Source: Halalkalibacter alkaliphilus
Lineage (GTDB): Bacteria; Bacillota; Bacilli; Bacillales; Bacillaceae_D
Reading direction: 5' to 3'
Length of the DNA stretch: 64,000 bases
Assembly: GCF_023555415.1 (NCBI RefSeq)
Contig: NZ_JAKRYL010000005.1
Location: 124,001-188,000 of the forward strand
Each line of letters starts with the position of its first letter. Position 1 is the first letter of the stretch. Below the pieces are notes generated by a model. That model was not told where the DNA came from and ran no database searches. It worked only from the letters and a program-made list of their open reading frames with translations. Positions 43,110-51,594 of this stretch are shown here, in pieces. The position numbers and the translations under genes were made by a program.

Positions 43110-43741
43110 GTGACATCAAGTCTCCTTTCAAGCCAACGAGAAAATAACGTCAGTGCATAAATTAAAACAAAATACAAAATACCGACTAACGCCAAAATTT
43201 CAAATGCCCGGAAGTTCATCGCATAGATCGACTGACCAGACATCGTCAATTCCGCAATCCCGATAACAGAAAGAAGTGACGTGTCTTTAATACTCACAAT
43301 AAACTGATTCACAAACGCCGGAATCATTCGACGGACCGCCTGAGGCAAGATGATTAACCGCATCGTTTCCCCGTACGAAAAACCAAGCGTACGCCCAGCC
43401 TCCATTTGCCCTTTATCAATCGAGTTGATCCCCGCACGGAAAATCTCGACTAAATAAGCCCCGGCATTAATACTGATCGCAATAATCCCTGCCGTTAACG
43501 CCGACATCGTAATTCCTGTCCCTGCCGGCAAACCAAAATAAATAAACAAAATCTGTACCAAAATCGGTGTTCCTCTAATGATGTCCACATAGATCGTTGC
43601 TATAGCTTTAAGCAGTTTGTTTCTTGAGATGCTGCATAATCCTAAAACTAATCCAATTACGAGTGCAATTAAAAGAGAAATAACTGTAATGACAACAGTC
43701 CACCACAACCCTTTTAATAGCACTGGTAAGGCATCGATCAT
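43106..43741 (-). CDS. Polar amino-acid ABC transporter permease (GlnP/ArtQ-like)
   Basis: 211 residues from the ATG at 43741; an in-frame TTG at 43750 is an alternative, and only a weak GGAG precedes either. About five membrane segments, with the EAA-type loop [20 protein letters not shown]. Forms a homodimer in this family. Confidence 0.94.
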   Translation of the reverse strand: MIDALPVLLKGLWWTVVITVISLLIALVIGLVLGLCSISRNKLLKAIATIYVDIIRGTPILVQILFIYFGLPAGTGITMSALTAGIIAISINAGAYLVEIFRAGINSIDKGQMEAGRTLGFSYGETMRLIILPQAVRRMIPAFVNQFIVSIKDTSLLSVIGIAELTMSGQSIYAMNFRAFEILALVGILYFVLIYALTLFSRWLERRLDVT

Positions 43742-43823
43742 GATCTCCAACGTTCCGATTGTTCAACACCCTCTCTTTGTGAAAAAAGGTGAGACTGTAT
43801 TCAGCCACACCTTTTTAACTCTT

Positions 43824-44684
43824 TTACTCTGCAAAATAACTATCGTAAATTTCATCATACGTGCCGTTTTCCATAATTTCTGCTAGGCCCGCATCCATTT
43901 TCTCAAGTAAGCCATCTGCTCCTTTTGAAACGGCAATTCCGTAGTCTTCCCCAGTTAAACGGTCGCCTACAATGCGAACATCAGAATCGTCACCATCTAG
44001 AGCAATTTTGTACGCTACACTCGGATAATCATTAATCATCGCATCAGCGTTTCCAGAAACAATTTCCATGTACATCGTTGCATCTTCTTGAAGGACCGTT
44101 ACATCACCGTCATATTCCTCAGCAAACTCACGCGCTTTTTCAAGTCCTGATGTTCCTTGTTTTGCAACAAGCTGTGCTCCTGCTAAATCTTCAATACCCT
44201 CAATCTCGCTATCTACTGGAACGACAAGTGATAGACCAGATTCAAAATATGGCTGTGTAAAATCAACAACCTCCGCACGATCTTCACGTATGGTAATCGC
44301 TGATACCGCCGCATCTACTTGATTCGCTTGTAACGCTGGAATAATTCCATCAAATCGCATAATCTCCCAGCTAACTTCTAACCCTTGCAGATCAGCAATC
44401 GCCTCAATAATATCAATATCAAATCCTGTTAAATCCCCATCAACAATATATTCAAATGGCGGGTAGTCTTGTACGACAGCCACTTTAATCTCTTCTTTCT
44501 CTGCTGGTTCCGTTGCTTCTTGTTCCGTTGTTTCCTCCCCAGCTTCACTACCTGCTTGCTCTTCACCTTGTGTTTCTTCCGCTGTTCCACAAGCTGCCAG
44601 CATCATTAGCAATGCCGTCATGAACAACGCCATAAGTGCACTTTTCATTGTCACATTTCTCTTTTGACCGTGTGTTCCTTTCAT
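43824..44684 (-). CDS. Polar amino-acid binding lipoprotein (GlnH-like)
   Basis: 286 residues from the ATG at 44684, after AAGGGGG; the frame opens at 44711. Lipobox MMLAAC, then an acidic linker rich in Glu and Thr, then a family-3 binding fold: DYPPFEYIVDGDLTGFDIDI, AAVSAITIREDRAEVVDFTQ, AKQGTSG and GEDYGIAVSKG. Substrate is a polar amino acid, probably glutamine-like. The transcript probably starts at a promoter near the 44759-44789 palindrome. Confidence 0.93.
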   Translation of the reverse strand: MKGTHGQKRNVTMKSALMALFMTALLMMLAACGTAEETQGEEQAGSEAGEETTEQEATEPAEKEEIKVAVVQDYPPFEYIVDGDLTGFDIDIIEAIADLQGLEVSWEIMRFDGIIPALQANQVDAAVSAITIREDRAEVVDFTQPYFESGLSLVVPVDSEIEGIEDLAGAQLVAKQGTSGLEKAREFAEEYDGDVTVLQEDATMYMEIVSGNADAMINDYPSVAYKIALDGDDSDVRIVGDRLTGEDYGIAVSKGADGLLEKMDAGLAEIMENGTYDEIYDSYFAE

Positions 44685-44758
44685 CTTGCTTCCCCCTTTT
44701 TCATTTACCATCAGAAAATTTAGGCAAACTAATTAATCTTTTGACTTTTCTAACTTTA

Positions 44759-44789
44759 TACACAATTTACTAATTAGGCAAATTGTGTA
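44759..44789. promoter_or_regulatory. Inverted repeat in promoter of amino-acid ABC operon
   Basis: TACACAATTT (44759-44768) and AAATTGTGTA (44780-44789) are perfect 10-bp arms separated by 11 bp, about 75 bp before the start codon. Operator candidate; regulator unknown. Confidence 0.55.
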
Positions 44790-44937
44790 AACTATGAAAA
44801 TATCGATTAATCATGGACTGGGTGGGATAAGAGTAGGTCATGTTGTCGACCTTTTGTTTTCCTCCCAAATAACTGGATATACTCTTGAATGCTCTTTTCG
44901 AGGGTAGGAAGGGTTCATACAGCATTGAATCTATGTA

Positions 44938-44971
44938 AAAAAAAACTGAGCCCCCACAAAAGGAGCTCAGC
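44938..44971 (-). terminator. Terminator of micro-gene copy 2
   Basis: GCTGAGCTCC and GGGGGCTCAG arms on the minus strand, followed by T9; 10 nt past the stop. Confidence 0.85.
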
Positions 44972-44980
44972 TTCATATAC

Positions 44981-45058
44981 TTATTTATGAAAAAATACCT
45001 TAAAAGTAAGAGCCATCATCGTTAAGAATCCAGGGTTTCTAAGTGCTGTGTTTGTCAT
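44981..45058 (-). CDS. 25-residue hydrophobic peptide, copy 2
   Basis: Reads MTNTALRNPGFLTMMALTFK then VFFHK. AGGAGG lies 8 nt before this ATG; another in-frame ATG directly upstream (45061) is 5 nt away. It is 60-70% identical to the peptide at 8287-8361. Conservation extends into the ribosome site and the promoter about 45 nt upstream, while the intervening leader has drifted. Conserved residues RNPG, ALTF and VFF suggest selection on the protein. Function unknown. Confidence 0.72.
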   Translation of the reverse strand: MTNTALRNPGFLTMMALTFKVFFHK

Positions 45059-45099
45059 CATTATTACCTCCTGTTTGTTCATCTCTTTAACTTGAGTTC

Positions 45100-45128
45100 A
45101 TCATACCAAGCATTAAAAGAGCTGTAAG
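45100..45128 (-). promoter_or_regulatory. Promoter of micro-gene copy 2
   Basis: Minus strand: CTTACA, 17-nt spacer ending TTGG, then TATGAT. Nearly the same as at 8402-8430, including AATGCTTGG/GATGCTTGG before the -10. Confidence 0.65.
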
Positions 45129-45184
45129 CAAACTTGTCAGATAATGTCCCAGGAAATCTATATTTAGAATACTTCTTTTAGAAA

Positions 45185-45402
45185 GGCTGTTTTCGCATGC
45201 TTTTGTTGTTCTTTTTGGCTTAGGTGTCCTCCATATGTTCGTTCCATTGCGCTCCAGTCACTCGCTTTCCGCGGGGAGGTGCCGAGCCTCCTCGGCTGTG
45301 CCTGCGGGGTCTCGCCCCTACCTCTGCATCCCGCAGGAGTCGAGTGACTTCCGCTCCATTTCACTACGAGGAAATACTATTTTATAGCAACAACCTTTAG
45401 GA
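45185..45402 (-). repeat. GC-rich dispersed repeat, copy 2
   Basis: Inverted copy of 14315-14539. The GGCTGTTTTCG terminus is kept at 45185, but the opposite terminus has diverged. The core is almost identical. Confidence 0.85.
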
Positions 45403-45427
45403 AATTTGTACTTAGAACCCTTATAAA

Positions 45428-46762
45428 TCAGGCTCCCTCTGCAAAAGAACCCTCTCCCTTATTACGACTTCGCACTGTCAGTACACCAGACATAATGAGC
45501 CCCAGAACTGAGAAGACAAGCAGCAGCACATATAAAAGACTCGAACCCGCTAACAAACTTACACTCGCAGAAGCCATCATGCCTCCCATATACCTAAATG
45601 TTGAATAGATACCAGATGCAGCTCCTGACTTTTCCTTAGGTACCGACTCTAGATTCGCAGCTTGCATCGATGCAACGCCCATCCCAGCTGACGCGCCTCC
45701 TAAAATAAGCACGATCGTCATATAAAGAGAAGAGGCCTGTTCTCCGAATCCAAAATACAACAACACACTCATACAAAGCAGAAAAAAGGAGAGTGCAATG
45801 ATCTTTTCCTTCCCATAACGATTGGCTAGTTTCCCACCAAACAAAGAAGAAAGTGACATAGCTAGCGAAAAGGCAAACAATAACAAACCAACTGATCCAA
45901 TCGGATAATCATACATTACTAATATAATCGGAATGAACAAAACCGTACTATACATGACAAAGTTATTGATAAAGATAGAAACATTAGAGCTTGAAAAACC
46001 AATGTTTTTAAATAAGGCAAACTCTATTACCGGCGATTTCGTCCTTCTTTCCTGGAAAATAAATAACGCGATACTACCTAGTAATAGCAGAATCGTCCAA
46101 ACGCTTACATATTCAGGATTCGTGACAAATAACGTAATTAGTGTGAGCATCACACCTAAGTACAACGAACCAAGAACGTCTAGGGCATGCTTTTTTTCAA
46201 CATTAACAGAAGGCACTAACGTCCAAGTTAGAATTATGGAAAAAAGCAAAAACGGAACATTCACCCAAAAAATCGCTTGCCAGCCTAACCAACCAATCAA
46301 TCCCGCACCAACTAATGGACCAATCGCTGCTCCAAGTCCCATTGAAAGACCAAAGATCCCAAAGACATTGCTTAGCTTCTCTTTTGGCATCACATGACGA
46401 ATAATTGCAGTCGCATTCGGAGTAGCGAGTGCGCCGCCAAGTGCTTGCAACGAACGAAAAATAATCAGCGAAAGGATATTATAAGAGAACGCACAAGCAA
46501 TCGAAGAAACCAAAAACAAAAGAAAACCAATCATCATGACTTTCTTGTTTCCATACATGTCTCCTAATTTGCCTGCAATTGGCTGTGCAACGGCCATGAT
46601 GATTAAATAGATCGTTACGACCCACGTAATTTGCGGAATCGATACTTGAAGGTCACCCGCAATTACCGGAAGCCCAACCGCGATCATAGTAGAATTAACA
46701 GGAACCAAAAAGGTTCCAGTTAATATCCCTAGCAGTATGAGCTGATAATTAGTTTTGTTCAC
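45428..46762 (-). CDS. MFS exporter, DHA2 (EmrB/QacA-like) type
   Basis: About 444 residues from a GTG at 46762 (after AAGGAG, long spacing); ATGs further up at 46789-46810 would overlap the preceding gene more deeply. Multiple membrane segments; motif A GKLGDMYGNKKVMMIG, motif C-like GLSMGLGAAIGPLVGAGLIG. Overlaps the end of the phosphotransferase gene, so it is co-translated with it. The pairing resembles yvkA with yvkC of B. subtilis. A drug or metabolite exporter linked to the split enzyme is the likely role. Confidence 0.88.
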   Translation of the reverse strand: MNKTNYQLILLGILTGTFLVPVNSTMIAVGLPVIAGDLQVSIPQITWVVTIYLIIMAVAQPIAGKLGDMYGNKKVMMIGFLLFLVSSIACAFSYNILSLIIFRSLQALGGALATPNATAIIRHVMPKEKLSNVFGIFGLSMGLGAAIGPLVGAGLIGWLGWQAIFWVNVPFLLFSIILTWTLVPSVNVEKKHALDVLGSLYLGVMLTLITLFVTNPEYVSVWTILLLLGSIALFIFQERRTKSPVIEFALFKNIGFSSSNVSIFINNFVMYSTVLFIPIILVMYDYPIGSVGLLLFAFSLAMSLSSLFGGKLANRYGKEKIIALSFFLLCMSVLLYFGFGEQASSLYMTIVLILGGASAGMGVASMQAANLESVPKEKSGAASGIYSTFRYMGGMMASASVSLLAGSSLLYVLLLVFSVLGLIMSGVLTVRSRNKGEGSFAEGA

Positions 46763-48395
46763 GGATAATGACTTCTCCTTTTGTTCCATCAACCGTGACA
46801 ACATCTCCATCTTTTAATGTAGCCGTTGCAATTTTTGTACCGATCACACAAGGCACTTCATATTCCCTTGCAACAGTTGCTGCATGCGATAAAATCCCGC
46901 CAACATCTGTCACAATCGCACCAGCCAAATTAAATAAAACCGTCCAAGGAGGGGTCGTTGTTTTACAAACAAGAATGTCGCCCTTTTTCACTTTGTCGAA
47001 CTCACTTTGGTCACTGACGACTTTAACCGTTCCAGTATGTGTCCCTTGCGAACCCGAGTAACCGGAGAATTTCTTTGTCTCCTCATCTAAATCTGCCATT
47101 TTCGTCCCAAATACACGCTCAACGATTGGATCGACAGGACCTTCTGGCGGTGGGCCGAAGAATGGAGGAGGAGTTATCGCTTCGTTTTTACGATGTTCTT
47201 CTTTTCTCTCTTCGATTAATGCAGTAGCTGCAGTTGGATTTTGAAGCAGCTCTACTAGATCATCTAAATAAAGAAAGACAACATCTTCCTTCTGTTCAAT
47301 GATCGAATGACTGGCTAACGTTTGCCCTATATTTAGGATAACCGGTCTTGCTTTTGCCGGAAGCATCGCATCGATATAGAAGTGATGATCCTCATCTAGT
47401 CCCCACACATTCAATGCCATCGCGTGAAGAGCTTTGAATGTCTCTTTTAGTTCTCCTTCAGGCATACGAGCAAGTGTTTCTTCTACTTTCTTTTCTCTTT
47501 TTTCAATCACTTCTTGAAACTCTGCCTCAAAATCAAAATCTTTCTCTAAATAGTTTTTAATTACTTTCAAGGCATGGTATGGATTTTCAACCCATGTTTC
47601 CTCTGCAAATTCGTGGCTCACTGCAGTGCGGTACCCATACTCCTCAAGGAAGGTATCCAACGCTGCAAGGAATGCACGGCCTTCCTCCACATCTTGCAGT
47701 GCTGCATGCAGTTGCTCCACATCCATGTCTTCGAACACTTTTGACAGCACACTTGAGCCTTTAACGTGCAGTGACAGCTTCCACAACTCTCGATCTGTCT
47801 CTAACGACTTATTCATCACACCTAATAATAGATCGTACACTTCTGTTGTATTTTCTGTTTGCAGCAGTGCACCGTATACCTCTTCAAGTGCAACACCTAG
47901 CGACAATCTCGGCATGACAACTTCAAAATGAATGGACCAAATCTTTCTGTACATTTCATAAAGTTCTAATGCAACCTTCTTCGCTTCTTCTAGCGACAGC
48001 TCTACCTTTTTATATTCATCTAGTTTGCTATAAAACGGCAAAATTGTTTTTTCAACATACTCATCTAGAATTTCTGTGGCTCTTGGAAACACGTGCTGCA
48101 TTGCTGCTTTATGTTCATTGACCCTTGCTTCTGGGTCATCGTGCATTGGCACCGTTTGATAGAAATAGCCATTTGCAATCTTTGCATGAAACTGCTTCAT
48201 CGGCAATTTCAACTTCTCAAATGCTTCCAATGTACCTGCACTTAAAGCTGGAACCATATAGGAAGCAAATAACGGTGTTAATGGCTTTTGAAAATGTGCT
48301 CCATCAATTTCCCAAAACACGTATTTTTCTTCCTCTGCTAAAAATAAATCTTTCTTAAAGTCTTGGAAATCTACGCTCTGCAATTCGCTGCTCAT
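46749..48395 (-). CDS. PEP-utilising phosphotransferase, substrate and swivelling-His part (RPH-like C-terminal half)
   Basis: 548 residues. A long helical substrate-binding region (about 20-420) precedes the mobile phospho-His domain (about 460-548) with catalytic H504 in GGILSHAATVAREYEVPCVI. Rifampin phosphotransferase is one chain: ATP-grasp, substrate and His domains. Here the ATP-grasp part is the separate upstream gene, overlapping by ATGA. Phenylphosphate synthase also uses separate subunits and is an alternative. Substrate unknown; an antibiotic or phenolic is possible. Confidence 0.82.
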   Translation of the reverse strand: MSSELQSVDFQDFKKDLFLAEEEKYVFWEIDGAHFQKPLTPLFASYMVPALSAGTLEAFEKLKLPMKQFHAKIANGYFYQTVPMHDDPEARVNEHKAAMQHVFPRATEILDEYVEKTILPFYSKLDEYKKVELSLEEAKKVALELYEMYRKIWSIHFEVVMPRLSLGVALEEVYGALLQTENTTEVYDLLLGVMNKSLETDRELWKLSLHVKGSSVLSKVFEDMDVEQLHAALQDVEEGRAFLAALDTFLEEYGYRTAVSHEFAEETWVENPYHALKVIKNYLEKDFDFEAEFQEVIEKREKKVEETLARMPEGELKETFKALHAMALNVWGLDEDHHFYIDAMLPAKARPVILNIGQTLASHSIIEQKEDVVFLYLDDLVELLQNPTAATALIEERKEEHRKNEAITPPPFFGPPPEGPVDPIVERVFGTKMADLDEETKKFSGYSGSQGTHTGTVKVVSDQSEFDKVKKGDILVCKTTTPPWTVLFNLAGAIVTDVGGILSHAATVAREYEVPCVIGTKIATATLKDGDVVTVDGTKGEVIIREQN

Positions 48396-49297
48396 GCTAA
48401 ATGTTCCCCTTTCAACGTCGTAATCGGTCTTGCTTGCAATATATAAATATCTTTCTTGCTTATCGCAAACTCAATATCAACTGGGTGCTTGAAATAGTTT
48501 TCTATTTCTACTGTCAAATCGGTTAAAGAGCGTACCTCTTCCCCTTCTAAACAAAAAGCGCTCTGCAATTCAGAAGGTACAGCCACCGTTTCATTTCCAT
48601 TATCCGTTCGAACCACTTGGATATCTTTATCACCAAGCTCTTTCATCACCTGGTTTGTCTCTTTTCCTACAATATACATATCAGGCGTTACACTTCCATC
48701 GACAATCGCTTCACCTAAACCGTAGCTTGCATTAATCAGGACTTCTTTTGCATTCCCTGTAACAGGATTAGCGCTAAAAATCACACCAGATACTTCTGCA
48801 TCGACCATCCCTTGCACAAAGACTCCCATAAGAAGATCCTCAAGCGCTACGTCATGGTTACTCGCATAATTTTGGACATCGCTTGAAAAATAAGAAGCCC
48901 AGCATCGTTTTATGCTGTCAAACAGATTCTGCTTCGTTGTAACATTTAGTATCGTCTCATACTGCCCGGCAAACGACGCTCCCTCTAAATCCTCCATCGC
49001 CGAAGAAGAACGAACTGCAACCGCATCATATGTTCCAACAAGCGACTCATAAGCACACGTTATCTCCTTCTCAACTTCTTCGGGAAACACCCCGCATAAA
49101 ATTGACTCTCGAATCGTTTCTTTCTGTTCAAGATCAATTTGATTTTGCTTCAAATATGTTCCGAAGCTTTCTGATGTCACAACGAAACCATCTGGAATCG
49201 ATGCAAATGCCTTTTTCATGATTGATAGGTTCATAGCCTTAGAACCTACTTGTTCCTTGCTGTTTACATGGCAATCTACGAGTGATAATACGTACAA
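48392..49297 (-). CDS. PEP synthase/PPDK-type ATP-grasp protein (RPH-like N-terminal half)
   Basis: 301 residues, the length of just the ATP-binding domain. Signatures: EQVGSKAMNLSIMKKAF, AVRSSSAMEDLEGASFAGQY, GVIFSANPVTGN, NASYGLGEAIVDGSVTPDMY and DIYILQARPIT. It would pass phosphate from ATP to the His domain of the next protein. It ends cleanly at the inter-domain linker with a 4-bp overlap, which argues for gene fission rather than a recent frameshift. A palindrome lies in the promoter (49340). Confidence 0.87.
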   Translation of the reverse strand: MYVLSLVDCHVNSKEQVGSKAMNLSIMKKAFASIPDGFVVTSESFGTYLKQNQIDLEQKETIRESILCGVFPEEVEKEITCAYESLVGTYDAVAVRSSSAMEDLEGASFAGQYETILNVTTKQNLFDSIKRCWASYFSSDVQNYASNHDVALEDLLMGVFVQGMVDAEVSGVIFSANPVTGNAKEVLINASYGLGEAIVDGSVTPDMYIVGKETNQVMKELGDKDIQVVRTDNGNETVAVPSELQSAFCLEGEEVRSLTDLTVEIENYFKHPVDIEFAISKKDIYILQARPITTLKGEHLA

Positions 49298-49339
49298 AGG
49301 ACACGGCCTCCTAACAAAATTTACTTAAGCTTCATTATT

Positions 49340-49357
49340 ATGTAATAAAATTTACAT
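49340..49357. promoter_or_regulatory. Palindromic operator before the split phosphotransferase operon
   Basis: ATGTAA-TAAAAT-TTACAT, a perfect 6-bp-arm palindrome; a further TTACATAAT half-site at 49372-49380 mirrors ATTATGTAA at 49337-49345. A TetR- or MarR-type regulator not encoded in this window is expected. Confidence 0.55.
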
Positions 49358-49565
49358 TAACAACACAATTTTTACATAATCACCTATAAATTTCAATCGT
49401 TTTTAGGGAATTAGTCCTATTACCTATTAAAAGATAGGGAAACTAGGTAATTATAACGTGAAAGGAGAAGCATCTAATCATTTAAACTCTATATGATGGA
49501 CAATCATCCAAAACAGACACAGTTAAATATATTGGAAAGTAAGATTAAGATAAGGAGGAAAAACC

Positions 49566-49817
49566 TTGAGATTTTATAGACATGGATCTGTATCTGGCTT
49601 ACTTCCAATTCGATACGGATACACACCCTCACCTGACACGCTACCATCCCATATACCTTGGCCACATCCAGAACCAATACCATATACCCCACCGCCTCCA
49701 CCCTACAGACCGCCCGGTTACGATGACCCGGAGTGTTTACGACATTGCATGTGGGCCGGAGGGGATCGGAATAGATGCATAGATTATTGTTATTTTAGTG
49801 GAACTTATTATTACTAA
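49566..49817 (+). CDS. Pro/Tyr-rich protein with paired CxxxC motifs, coat-like
   Basis: 83 residues from a TTG, 6 nt after AAGGAGG. A proline-rich middle (PHPEPIPYTPPPPPYRPPGY) precedes a Cys-containing C-terminus (CLRHCMWAGGDRNRCIDYCY) with two CxxxC pairs, and ends in GTYYY. No signal peptide or membrane segment. Composition suggests a cross-linked spore surface or exosporium component, but no family was recognised. Confidence 0.65.
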   Translation: MRFYRHGSVSGLLPIRYGYTPSPDTLPSHIPWPHPEPIPYTPPPPPYRPPGYDDPECLRHCMWAGGDRNRCIDYCYFSGTYYY

Positions 49818-49838
49818 CTATGCAATAATAATGACGAA

Positions 49839-49885
49839 TAGGTGGTGCCTCTAAGGATAAAAACAGACCTTTTGTGACACCACCT
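49839..49885. terminator. Bidirectional terminator, AAAAGGTC family
   Basis: GGTGGTGCCTCTAAGGAT region pairs with ACCTTTTGTGACACCACC; the arms share GGTGGTG and CACCACC ends. Lies between convergent genes. Confidence 0.65.
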
Positions 49886-49927
49886 TGAAATTTTACTAGT
49901 ATTTACCCTTCTCTTCCCTTGCTTAAG

Positions 49928-50503
49928 TCATCCCCCACGAATCACCCTTGCCCTAACCTTCGCTCCTACTACCGAATCAACTATTCTATTTATAATGTCC
50001 TGCTTGCTCTGCTTCTGATTCACAAACACATCCAAAGACTTAGCAAGCTTCATCACATTGGACTTCGTTTGGAGGCTTTTCTCCTTTCCCAAAAAACCTA
50101 GTGCTTGTTCGGCATCATCAAACTTCTCAAGCTCCTTCCCTATCTCCGCTATCCTATCTTTTTTCTCAAGTTCGAGGGTATTAGCTCCAATTTGAAAATA
50201 CTCACTTATTTTTTCGTATAAAATTGCCTTTGTGTCCTTCGTAACCGTTGGGATGTTGTAATAAGTGCAAAAACGTACAATCTCCTTTTTCGTTTTTCTT
50301 CTCAATACTTTCTCCACATCTTGTTCCTCTATTATACTTACCTTCCATTTTTCAAATTCGTCATCACTACTACCTTTACGCTGCTCCTCAACATAGCAGA
50401 TACTCGCTTCATTACTTACTAGCTTTTCATATTGCTCATTCGTCAGTTGTTCAACAAACGTCAGTGCAATCTTCAAGACCTGCTCCATTTCTTCCTTTGA
50501 CAT
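49928..50503 (-). CDS. SAP-like domain protein partnered with ParA
   Basis: 191 residues. Two segments look like SAP/HeH DNA-binding helix-turn-helices: RRKTKKEIVRFCTYYNIPTV and, near the C-terminus, NVMKLAKSLDVFVNQKQSKQ followed by DIINRIVDSVVGAKVRARVI. The middle is helical and charged. GGGAGGG precedes the ATG, 14 nt after the parA stop. Position suggests it is the DNA-binding or adaptor partner of the ParA-like ATPase; no ParB signature is present. Confidence 0.62.
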   Translation of the reverse strand: MSKEEMEQVLKIALTFVEQLTNEQYEKLVSNEASICYVEEQRKGSSDDEFEKWKVSIIEEQDVEKVLRRKTKKEIVRFCTYYNIPTVTKDTKAILYEKISEYFQIGANTLELEKKDRIAEIGKELEKFDDAEQALGFLGKEKSLQTKSNVMKLAKSLDVFVNQKQSKQDIINRIVDSVVGAKVRARVIRGG

Positions 50504-50516
50504 ACGCTCCCTCCCA

Positions 50517-51443
50517 TTACTTGATCGCTGCTAGATTCATCATTTCGCTAACAAGCTCCACGAGTTCTGTCCGAATGTTTTGGTGACTGCTCCCCTGTTT
50601 CAAAACAACAGGAATACCAAATTCAGGAGCACCCGCAAACAAAGTTTGACCCTCACGTAGAAAATGAGTGAGACAGTGATATTCCCGTTTTACTTGAGTA
50701 ATATACTCTTGTTGCACAGCAATCGGCTTCTGTCCGTAATAAGAGACCATCGTAAAAACAATCCCTAACATCTTTGGATCTATGTCTCGCCACTCCGAAT
50801 GATCAATCTCGCTCGTGTACAAATTGTACTTTTTCGTTAGCTCGGCAACATGCTTGGATAGAGTATCAATCCCGAGCGTCGATAAATAATCAGCCTTTGC
50901 TGGTACGATGTAAAAGTCACTCGCTACCATCGCGTTTTGTGTCACAAGATTAAAATTAGGCGGGCAATCGATAATCACTGCATCATATTCACCTTTGTTT
51001 TCATCTAATTTCGTCTTAAGCCGCGACATCACCCGCAAATAATTGCTTCTAATCGTTCGATCCGTATTCCCACCAAGCCTACTCGAAAGCTCCATATCGA
51101 CATTAATTAACTCTAAATGCGAACAAATTAAATCCAATCTCCCCACTGAGTCATAAGCCTGCAGCTGAAGGTTCACCCGACTCGGTGTCACAATCAACTC
51201 CGTAAGCGCTGAATCAATATCCTGATCCAAAAACTGATCATACCAATGCTTGATCGTCCGTCCTTTACGGTCATAATTCCTCCACTCATCAAAACTAAGA
51301 AAAGATAACGTCAAATTCGTCTGCGGATCCAAATCAATTAATAAAACTTTCTTCCCACGAAAGGCCAACTCCGCTGCCAAGTTCGCTGAAAGCGTTGTCT
51401 TCCCCACTCCACCTTTGTAGTTCATGACTGAAATGACCGTCAC
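50517..51443 (-). CDS. ParA/Soj-type ATPase
   Basis: 308 residues. Deviant Walker A KGGVGKTT (residues 10-17), A' motif LLIDLDPQTN, Walker B VIIDCPPNF. GTG start after GGAGGGG. Shared operon with the SAP-like protein. It is longer than Soj (about 250) and lacks the usual parB/oriC context, so it is a chromosomal orphan partition- or positioning-type ATPase, or a remnant of an integrated plasmid. Confidence 0.88.
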   Translation of the reverse strand: MTVISVMNYKGGVGKTTLSANLAAELAFRGKKVLLIDLDPQTNLTLSFLSFDEWRNYDRKGRTIKHWYDQFLDQDIDSALTELIVTPSRVNLQLQAYDSVGRLDLICSHLELINVDMELSSRLGGNTDRTIRSNYLRVMSRLKTKLDENKGEYDAVIIDCPPNFNLVTQNAMVASDFYIVPAKADYLSTLGIDTLSKHVAELTKKYNLYTSEIDHSEWRDIDPKMLGIVFTMVSYYGQKPIAVQQEYITQVKREYHCLTHFLREGQTLFAGAPEFGIPVVLKQGSSHQNIRTELVELVSEMMNLAAIK

Positions 51444-51527
51444 TCCATCCCCTCCGTTCTGTAGATGTATATGTTAGGAGGCTCGAGATTTTTCCTGTTG
51501 TTATGAGCTAGAGGAACGGCCATAGCA

Positions 51528-51566
51528 AAAAGCCTCCTATTACTTTTTTGTAATAGGAGGCTTTTG
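51528..51566. terminator. Terminator of the subtilase gene
   Basis: AAAAGCCTCCTATTAC and TAATAGGAGGCTTTT arms, loop TTTTTTG; strong in both directions. Confidence 0.9.
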
Positions 51567-51594
51567 AAAAAATTCAGTTTTTGATACCAGGCAC

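Noticed and set aside
44770-44976. 68-codon minus-strand frame
   Set aside because: Begins inside the terminator of micro-gene copy 2 and lacks initiation signals.
45164-45364. 66-codon minus-strand frame
   Set aside because: Lies in the second copy of the GC-rich repeat with no initiation signal.
46749-49297. Simple PEP synthase broken by a frameshift
   Set aside because: The split is at the domain linker with an ATGA overlap and a new start, and the total length and His-domain context fit an RPH-like enzyme.
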